Origin: Paraburkholderia domus
Lineage (GTDB): Bacteria > Pseudomonadota > Gammaproteobacteria > Burkholderiales > Burkholderiaceae
Direction of reading: 5' to 3'
DNA: 64,000 nt
Assembly (NCBI RefSeq): GCF_905220705.1
Contig: NZ_CAJNAT010000008.1
Span: 124,001-188,000 of the forward strand
Positions 58,684 through 64,000 of the stretch are shown piece by piece (the stretch's first letter is position 1; each line of letters opens with the position of its first letter). Under the pieces are notes generated by a model. That model did not search any database, was not told where the DNA came from, and saw only the letters and a list, made by a program, of their open reading frames with translations. The translations under genes and the position numbers were made by a program.

Positions 58684-59886
58684 TTAAACGCGTTCGATAG
58701 CGATGGCGATGCCTTGCCCGACGCCGATACACATCGTGCACAGTGCAAAACGGCCTTGCGTGCGATGCAGTTGATACATCGCGGTGGTCACCAGACGCGC
58801 GCCGCTCATGCCGAGCGGGTGGCCGAGGGCGATCGCTCCGCCGTTCGGATTCACGCGCGCGTCGTCATCCGCGACGCCGAGCGTGCGCAGCACCGCAATA
58901 CCTTGCGAGGCGAAGGCTTCGTTCAGTTCGATTACGTCGAATTGATCGATGGTCATGTTCAGGCGAGCCAGCAACTTCTGCGTGGCGGGCGCCGGACCGA
59001 TGCCCATGACGCGCGGTGCGACACCTGCCGTTGCGATGCCCAGCACGCGGGCACGCGGCGTGAGGCCGAAGCGCTTCGCGGTGTCTTCATTGGCAAGCAG
59101 CAAAGCCGCCGCGCCGTCGTTCACGCCCGACGCGTTGCCCGCCGTGACTGTGCCGTCCGGGCGCACCACGCCCTTCAGTTTGGCGAGCGTTTCAAGGCTG
59201 GTTTCGCGCGGGTGTTCGTCTTGCAACACGGTGATCGGATCGCCCTTCTTCTGCGCGATGGTCACGCCGACGATTTCCTGCGCGAGTGTGCCGTCGCGTT
59301 GCGCGCGTGCGGCTTTCTGCTGGCTGCGCAGCGCAAACGCGTCCTGATCGGCGCGGCTGATCTTGTAGTCGGTCGCGACGTTTTCGCCGGTCTCCGGCAT
59401 CGAATCCACGCCGTACATCTGCTTCATCAACGGGTTCACGAAGCGCCAGCCGATTGTCGTGTCGAAGATGTCGGCCTGGCGCGAAAACGCGCTGGTAGCC
59501 TTGCCCATCACGAACGGCGCACGGCTCATGCTTTCGACACCGCCTGCCAGCATTAACGCAGCCTCGCCCGACTTGATCGCGCGCGCGGCGATGCCGACGG
59601 CGTCCATACCTGAGCCGCACAGGCGGTTCACCGTGGAGCCCGGCACGCCTTGCGGCAAACCGGCCAGCAACAGCGACATGCGCGCGACGTTGCGGTTGTC
59701 TTCGCCGGCCTGGTTCGCGCAACCGTAGATCACGTCGTCGATCGCGTTCCAGTCGACGTCCTTGTTGCGCTCCATCAGCGCTTTGAGCGGCACTGCGCCC
59801 AGATCGTCGGCGCGAACCGACGACAGCGAACCCGCATAGCGGCCGATGGGGGTGCGAATCGCGTCGCAAAGGAATGCTTCGGTCAT
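58684..59886 (-). CDS. pcaF: 3-oxoadipyl-CoA thiolase
   Basis: A 400-residue thiolase that cleaves 3-oxoadipyl-CoA into succinyl-CoA and acetyl-CoA, the last step of the beta-ketoadipate and phenylacetate pathways. Nucleophile C90 is in VNRLCGSGMDAV, H356 in GGAIALGHPLG, and C386 in CTMCIGVGQG. The N-terminal TEAFLCDAIRTPIGRYAGSL and the IGWRFVNPLMKQMYGVDSMPETGENVA segment favour PcaF/PaaJ over general acetoacetyl-CoA thiolase. The ATG at 59886 follows GGAGA. The usual partner genes pcaIJ are not adjacent, so it is transcribed alone. PaaJ is an equally valid name. Confidence 0.88.
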   Translation of the reverse strand: MTEAFLCDAIRTPIGRYAGSLSSVRADDLGAVPLKALMERNKDVDWNAIDDVIYGCANQAGEDNRNVARMSLLLAGLPQGVPGSTVNRLCGSGMDAVGIAARAIKSGEAALMLAGGVESMSRAPFVMGKATSAFSRQADIFDTTIGWRFVNPLMKQMYGVDSMPETGENVATDYKISRADQDAFALRSQQKAARAQRDGTLAQEIVGVTIAQKKGDPITVLQDEHPRETSLETLAKLKGVVRPDGTVTAGNASGVNDGAAALLLANEDTAKRFGLTPRARVLGIATAGVAPRVMGIGPAPATQKLLARLNMTIDQFDVIELNEAFASQGIAVLRTLGVADDDARVNPNGGAIALGHPLGMSGARLVTTAMYQLHRTQGRFALCTMCIGVGQGIAIAIERV

Positions 59887-60348
59887 GTGATGTCTCCAGT
59901 TGGTGTGCTGCATGCGCTGCGCCACTTCCGGCATCCGTTAGCGGAGCCGGAAGCGTGGCGCCTGGCGCGAGCCGGATGCTTTGCAGCATCGACCCGCCGA
60001 GTCGGATTGGAAAACAGCCGCATAGCAGCCGTCTTTTCAATTCAGCTTAGCGCAGGATGGTGAACGATGGGCCAAGGATTGCGGCCACTTGTTCTATACA
60101 CGAACACAAGGTCATATATCGAACAACCAGGCTCGATAATAGGCGTGTGCGCGAAACCATGTCAAGCAAAGCCAACCGCGGACCAGGGAATACGCGCAGG
60201 CCGGCGGCCTCATTGCAATGGCTGTGTATTGGTCGGACTATTAAGGCGCTCGTGCCGGCGACAGCGCTTCTCCGCCCGCCGGCGCGAGGCGTGGGGCCGT
60301 TCTAACATTCAGGACGCCCTTGAAACACCCGCCCCGGCACGCGCGCAA
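59887..60348. other. Intergenic region upstream of pcaF with possible PcaR-like boxes
   Basis: 462 bp with no supported gene, between pcaF (promoter side) and the 3' end of denD. GCTCGATAATAGGCG at 60131-60145 resembles the P. putida PcaR box (GTTCGATAATCGCAC) in its central TCGATAAT, and the reverse complement of 60110-60124 starts GTTCGATA. The site is about 225-245 bp from the pcaF start, rather far, so this is tentative. Confidence 0.3.
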
Positions 60349-61329
60349 TCAGCGGATCTGAATCTTCTCGTTCGCGATATAACCACGAATCACGTCGGCG
60401 AAGCTGCGCTCGCCGGTCAACCCGAGCCGCTCGGCACGCGAGGTATCCCACTGCCCCGGCCAGCTGCCGACAATCTTCTCCACCCGCGCATCCGGCTCCC
60501 ACACGATCCGCTTCGCTGTTTCGTCGCCCGCCACTTCGCGCAGCGCGGCCACCATCTCGTCGACGCTCACTGAAATCCCCGGCAGATTCAGCACGCGCTG
60601 GTTGCCGAGCGCTGCGGAATCGATCTCGAGTCCGGCGATCAGGCTTTCGATGGCCTTGCGCGGCGACAGCAGCCACAAACGCGTCGTGCCCGCTACCGGG
60701 CACACTGCCGCTTCGCCGTTCAGCGGCTCGCGAATGATGCCGCTCGCAAACGACGAGGCCGCCGCATTCGGCTTGCCCGGCCGCACACTAATGGTAGGCA
60801 GCCGCAACACCCGGCCGTCGACGAAACCCCGCCGCGTGTAATCGTTGAGCAACAACTCCGCGATCGCCTTCTGCGCGCCGTACGACGATTGCGGATTCAA
60901 CGCGGTGTCGTTCTGCACGACTTTGGGCAAATCGCCGCCATACACGGCCACTGAACTCGTGAACACCACCCGCGGTGTGTGCCCACGCTGCCGGCAGGTT
61001 TCCAGCAGCAAGCGCGACGCGTCCAGATTGATGCGCATGCCGAGATCGAAATCCGCCTCGGCCTGCCCGCTCACGACCGCGGCAAGATGGAAGATCGCCG
61101 CGGTCTTGTCGTCGATCACGCTGTCGAGCACGCTGCGCTCAGCGATGTCGCCCACTTCCGACCGCACGCGGTTGTCGCCGAAATCGCTTCCGTGCACCAC
61201 GTCGAGCAGCACCAGTTCGGTAATCGTTTGTGGCCTGCCATGCTCATCCTTCACCGAGCCGCGCGCCAACAGTTCGCGCGCAAGACGCTGGCCGAGAAAC
61301 CCTGCACCGCCGGTAATCAGTACTTTCAT
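60349..61329 (-). CDS. denD: D-erythronate dehydrogenase
   Basis: A 326-residue short-chain dehydrogenase/epimerase family enzyme. The NAD motif GGAGFLG is at residues 7-13, the active-site serine is in VVFTSSVAVYGG, and Tyr/Lys in SSYGAQKAIAE. It closely fits DenD, which oxidises D-erythronate to 2-dehydro-D-erythronate (2-oxotetronate) with NAD+. It is the last gene of an operon with otnK, otnC and otnI, the reported D-erythronate set. The gap from otnI is 19 bp. Confidence 0.9.
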   Translation of the reverse strand: MKVLITGGAGFLGQRLARELLARGSVKDEHGRPQTITELVLLDVVHGSDFGDNRVRSEVGDIAERSVLDSVIDDKTAAIFHLAAVVSGQAEADFDLGMRINLDASRLLLETCRQRGHTPRVVFTSSVAVYGGDLPKVVQNDTALNPQSSYGAQKAIAELLLNDYTRRGFVDGRVLRLPTISVRPGKPNAAASSFASGIIREPLNGEAAVCPVAGTTRLWLLSPRKAIESLIAGLEIDSAALGNQRVLNLPGISVSVDEMVAALREVAGDETAKRIVWEPDARVEKIVGSWPGQWDTSRAERLGLTGERSFADVIRGYIANEKIQIR

Positions 61330-61348
61330 GATGTGTTTTGTCCTTGCT

Positions 61349-62146
61349 TCATCCTTGTTGGCGAGCGTCGTTCAGATACGGCTTGAGCCAATCGAGTCCC
61401 GCTGATGTGCCGGCGCGCGGCCGGTATTCGCAACCGATGTAGCCGTCATAGCCCAGTGCGTCGATCAGATCGAACAGATACGGATAATTCAGTTCGCCAA
61501 TGTTGGGCTCATGGCGTTCCGGCACGCCGGCGACCTGAATGTGGCCGATGCCTGCCATATCGCGTTTCAGCTTGACTGCAAGGTCACCTTCGACGATCTG
61601 GCAGTGGTAGCAGTCGAACTGCACCTTGAGATTCGGCGCGCCCACTTCCGCGCAAATCGCCTGCGCATCGTCCTGCCGGTTCAGAAAGAAGCCCGGCATA
61701 TCGCGCGTATTGATCGGCTCGATCACGACGGTGATGCCGTCCTCTTGCGCGGCCTTTGCGGCATAGGCGAGATTCGTCAGATACACCTCACGATGCCTCT
61801 CCCGCGACTGATCCGCGCCAATCAAACCGGCCATCACATGCAGTTTGCGATTGCCGAGCACGCGCGTGTAATCGAGCGCGGTTTCGATGCTGCGGCGAAA
61901 TTCGTCTTCGCGGCCCGGCAGCGAAGCAATGCCGCGTTCGCCCGCGGCCCAGTCGCCGGGTGGCGCATTGAAGAGCGCTTGAGTCAGACGGTTCGCCTCG
62001 AGCCGCGCTTTGATTTCGTCGGCACGGAAATCGTAGGGAAATAGAAACTCCACTGCCTTGAAGCCGTCTTTTGCCGCAGCGGCGAAGCGATCGAGGAAAG
62101 CGTGCTCGTTGTACATCATGGTCAGGTTAGCGGCAAAGCGAGGCAT
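61349..62146 (-). CDS. otnI: 2-oxo-tetronate isomerase
   Basis: A 265-residue TIM-barrel enzyme of the hydroxypyruvate isomerase family. Markers: MPRFAANLTMMYNEHAFLDRF at the start, FNAPPGDWAAGERGI, IEPINTRDMPGFFLN with the catalytic glutamate, VQFDCYHCQIVEGD, and GCEYRPRAGTSAGL with the second glutamate. In this operon it converts 2-oxotetronate into 3-oxotetronate. AAGGAG lies 8 nt before the ATG at 62146; a 29-codon extension is not supported. A 194-bp gap separates it from otnC. Confidence 0.9.
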   Translation of the reverse strand: MPRFAANLTMMYNEHAFLDRFAAAAKDGFKAVEFLFPYDFRADEIKARLEANRLTQALFNAPPGDWAAGERGIASLPGREDEFRRSIETALDYTRVLGNRKLHVMAGLIGADQSRERHREVYLTNLAYAAKAAQEDGITVVIEPINTRDMPGFFLNRQDDAQAICAEVGAPNLKVQFDCYHCQIVEGDLAVKLKRDMAGIGHIQVAGVPERHEPNIGELNYPYLFDLIDALGYDGYIGCEYRPRAGTSAGLDWLKPYLNDARQQG

Positions 62147-62340
62147 GGCAGCAACTCCTTGAAAACGGTTTCGTTCAGCGCGTGGAAGCGGCAATGAGCG
62201 CACGCTCCGCGAGCAGCATTTCGATGCTCGCAATTGTTGGTTTTCGCCTCTTCGAGCGAGGCCGCGATGGCGAGATCACCAGCATGTCAGTCCGTATCTG
62301 CCAGTGTGGCAGCGCCACCTGGCTTTGCTTTTGTCAGCGC

Positions 62341-63003
62341 CTACCAGCGCGCGCCGAACACAGTCCGCAGTTCTTCGAGCGCCGCATCATCGAGTGGCGC
62401 GGGCCGCGGGTTCGTCATCAGCCACAGGCGCGCGGTCTCTTCGAGTTCCTCAAGCGCATACGATGCCTGCGCCACCGAGCGCTCCCACACCACCGGGCCG
62501 AGGCGCTCGAGCAAAACCGCGCGAACCGTGCCCGCGAGTGCGGCGATCTGCTCGGCCACTTGTGGGTCGCCGGGACGTTTGTAACGAATCAGCGGGACGT
62601 GACCCACTTTCATCACGTAGTACGGCGTGATCGGCGGTAAAACATCGTTGTCATGCCATACACCGGCGAGCGTCAATGCGACGAGGTGCGTCGAATGCGT
62701 GTGGACAATGCCGCGCGCCTCGCCGTTGCGTGCATAGATGCCCCGATGCAAGGCCAGCGTCTTCGACGGTTTGCCGCCGGACACCGTGTTGCCGTCGAAA
62801 TCGACCTTGGCAATAGCGGCCGGATCGAGCCGGCCGAGGCAGGCATCGGTTGGCGTGATCAGCCAGCCGTCGTCGAGGCGCGCGCTGATGTTGCCGGCGC
62901 TACCCACTGTGTAGCCGCGTTGATAGAGACTCGCACCGGTCACGCAGATTTTTTCGCGGATTCGTGCTTCGTTCGTCGTGTGGAGTGCGGGCGTGCCGGT
63001 CAT
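62341..63003 (-). CDS. otnC: 3-oxo-tetronate 4-phosphate decarboxylase
   Basis: A 220-residue class II aldolase family enzyme (fuculose/ribulose-phosphate type). Zinc ligands are in GIVHTHSTHLVAL, and the substrate loop has GSAGNISARLDDGWLITPTDACLG and SKTLALHRGIYARN. OtnC decarboxylates 3-oxotetronate 4-phosphate to dihydroxyacetone phosphate. The start overlaps the otnK stop by 4 nt (ATGA, 63000-63003), so the two are coupled. Confidence 0.9.
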   Translation of the reverse strand: MTGTPALHTTNEARIREKICVTGASLYQRGYTVGSAGNISARLDDGWLITPTDACLGRLDPAAIAKVDFDGNTVSGGKPSKTLALHRGIYARNGEARGIVHTHSTHLVALTLAGVWHDNDVLPPITPYYVMKVGHVPLIRYKRPGDPQVAEQIAALAGTVRAVLLERLGPVVWERSVAQASYALEELEETARLWLMTNPRPAPLDDAALEELRTVFGARW

Positions 63004-64000
63004 TGCACAGCTCCATCGAGGTGACGCAATGCCTTTTCGAAAAAATCGATCGTGCCGAAGTTGCCGGATTTCAATGCGAGCGCGAGCGGTTCGGTGTCCG
63101 TCGTTGCAGTAGCGGGCACACCGGGATCGATCTGCGCGCCGATACGCAACGTGTGCACGTCGAGCGCCTGCACCACGGCGCCCGAGGTTTCGCCGCCCGC
63201 CACCACGAACTTGCGCACGCCGCGCTCACGCAAACCGCGTGCGATCGACGCCAGCGTGGATTCGACCAGATGCCCTGCTTCGTTGACACCGAGTTCGCGT
63301 TGCACTGCCTTGACTTCGTCGGGCGTGGCGGTGGCGTAGATCAGCACGGGTTCGTTTTTATCCAGGTACAGCTGCGCAAACGCCAGCGCCTGCTCGACCA
63401 CCGGCTCGCCGCGCGCCGCCGCAAGCGGATCGATGCGGAACGCGGGGCGCGTTTGGCGCCAGGCCGCCACTTGCGCGTTGGTCGCTGTCGAGGCGCTGCC
63501 GGCCAGCACCGCCGACAATCCTTCGGCGCGCGGCAACTGCGCGGCATCCTTGCCTTCTGCGAGCAAACCGGCGCGACGGAAGTTGGCGGGCAGACCTAGC
63601 GCAATACCGGAGCCACCCGTGACTAGCGTGAGGTCGGCACATGCCTCGCCGAGTATGTAAAGATCCGCGTCCGATACCGCATCGGCAATCGCTATTCGCG
63701 CGCCGTCGCCACGCAGCGCATCGAAGGCTTTGCGTACTGTCGATACACCTTTTGCCACTGTGTCGTATCGCACGAGGCCGACTTTCGATCCGGTCTGCCG
63801 CTGGAGCACGCGCACGAGGTTCGCATCGCGCATCGGCGTCAACGGATGATTTTCCATGCCCGATTCGTTCAGCAGCTTATCGCCGACGAACAGATAACCG
63901 CGATAGATCGTGCGGCCGTTCTCGGGAAACGCCGGACAGGCAATCGTGAAAGCCGTTGCGCCAGCCTCAGCGGACAATGCGTCGAGCAAGGCATCCGCGA
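63000..64000 (-). CDS. otnK: 3-oxo-tetronate kinase, N-terminus cut by window edge
   Basis: The C-terminal ~333 residues of a four-carbon acid sugar kinase (DUF1537 family). The visible part includes FTIACPAFPENGRTIYRGYLFVG, ADAVSDADLYILGEAC, LVTGGSGIALGLP and the nucleotide-binding end KFVVAGGETSGAVVQAL, with KSGNFG near the terminus. The frame is open to the right edge, so the start is outside. It phosphorylates 3-oxotetronate at C4 using ATP. It is upstream of otnC in the D-erythronate operon, so the regulator and transporter of the pathway are probably further right. Confidence 0.9.
   Translation of the reverse strand, partial: ADALLDALSAEAGATAFTIACPAFPENGRTIYRGYLFVGDKLLNESGMENHPLTPMRDANLVRVLQRQTGSKVGLVRYDTVAKGVSTVRKAFDALRGDGARIAIADAVSDADLYILGEACADLTLVTGGSGIALGLPANFRRAGLLAEGKDAAQLPRAEGLSAVLAGSASTATNAQVAAWRQTRPAFRIDPLAAARGEPVVEQALAFAQLYLDKNEPVLIYATATPDEVKAVQRELGVNEAGHLVESTLASIARGLRERGVRKFVVAGGETSGAVVQALDVHTLRIGAQIDPGVPATATTDTEPLALALKSGNFGTIDFFEKALRHLDGAVQ

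Noticed and set aside
1..64000. CRISPR arrays, tRNA or rRNA genes, prophage or IS elements
   Set aside because: No regularly spaced repeats, no tRNA-like cloverleaf noticed, and no transposase, integrase or phage structural gene among the coding regions; short tRNAs could still be missed by eye.

Overview
The window looks like a chromosomal segment of a high-GC betaproteobacterium of the Burkholderiaceae, most likely Paraburkholderia or Burkholderia. This rests on gene content and order (bpeT/llpE/bpeE, two DUF4148 proteins, a DUF2917 protein, a Burkholderia-type porin, a 1613-residue NAD-glutamate dehydrogenase, a complete carnitine operon) and on GC-ending codon use. No rRNA, tRNA, CRISPR array, transposase or phage gene was seen. 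It is mostly accessory metabolism and regulation.

Layout. 1-3.2 kb: start of an RND efflux operon (llpE-bpeE, running off the left edge) with its divergent LysR regulator. 3.4-6 kb: a DUF4148 protein, an inverted pair of a ~250 bp repeat (units A/B) and a purine nucleoside permease-like protein. 6-15 kb: YajO-type aldo/keto reductase, a cation diffusion facilitator, the large glutamate dehydrogenase, and a coupled hydrolase/M14 peptidase pair. 15-18 kb: phnCDE phosphonate uptake behind a PhoB-box-like site. 18-20.3 kb: EamA transporter and a two-gene toxin-antitoxin module (HTH antitoxin, PIN toxin). 20.4-25.5 kb: GABA degradation (MocR/GabR regulator, gabT, gabD), with a second inverted repeat pair (C/D) between gabT and gabD. 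25.6-27.5 kb: a phytanoyl-CoA dioxygenase-like protein, a long perfect hairpin and a second DUF4148 protein. 27.7-33.7 kb: carnitine catabolism (cdhR; caiX-cdhC-cdhA-cdhB-hocS), from acylcarnitine and carnitine to glycine betaine. 33.7-41 kb: an esterase, then three successive modules in which a LysR gene diverges from an oxidoreductase gene. 41-44 kb: porin and a soluble histidine kinase. 44-52.4 kb: mostly exported proteins: an S10 peptidase lipoprotein, an EF-hand protein, a cysteine/glycine repeat protein overlapping a small membrane protein, a metallophosphoesterase and a PlpD-like patatin. 52.4-55.5 kb: a two-component system whose kinase and regulator genes are separated by a hydrolase gene and repeat unit E. 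55.7-60 kb: VirK/YbjX-type protein, a possible sRNA or attenuator before a DUF2917 gene, an exported protein, and pcaF. 60.3-64 kb: the D-erythronate operon otnK-otnC-otnI-denD, with otnK truncated by the right edge.

The most unusual signal is the repeat family (A-E). Each unit can form two hairpins; the longer one is kept in two sequence subtypes by matched changes in both arms. The flanking DNA has a marked strand-specific composition shift: G/T-rich on the + strand before a plus-oriented unit, A/C-rich after a minus-oriented one. The shift runs into neighbouring coding sequence whatever the gene direction, which suggests a localised, strand-biased mutational process.

All product names come from motif and family recognition by eye; no database search or alignment was run. 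Base counts quoted are hand counts of single 60-base rows.
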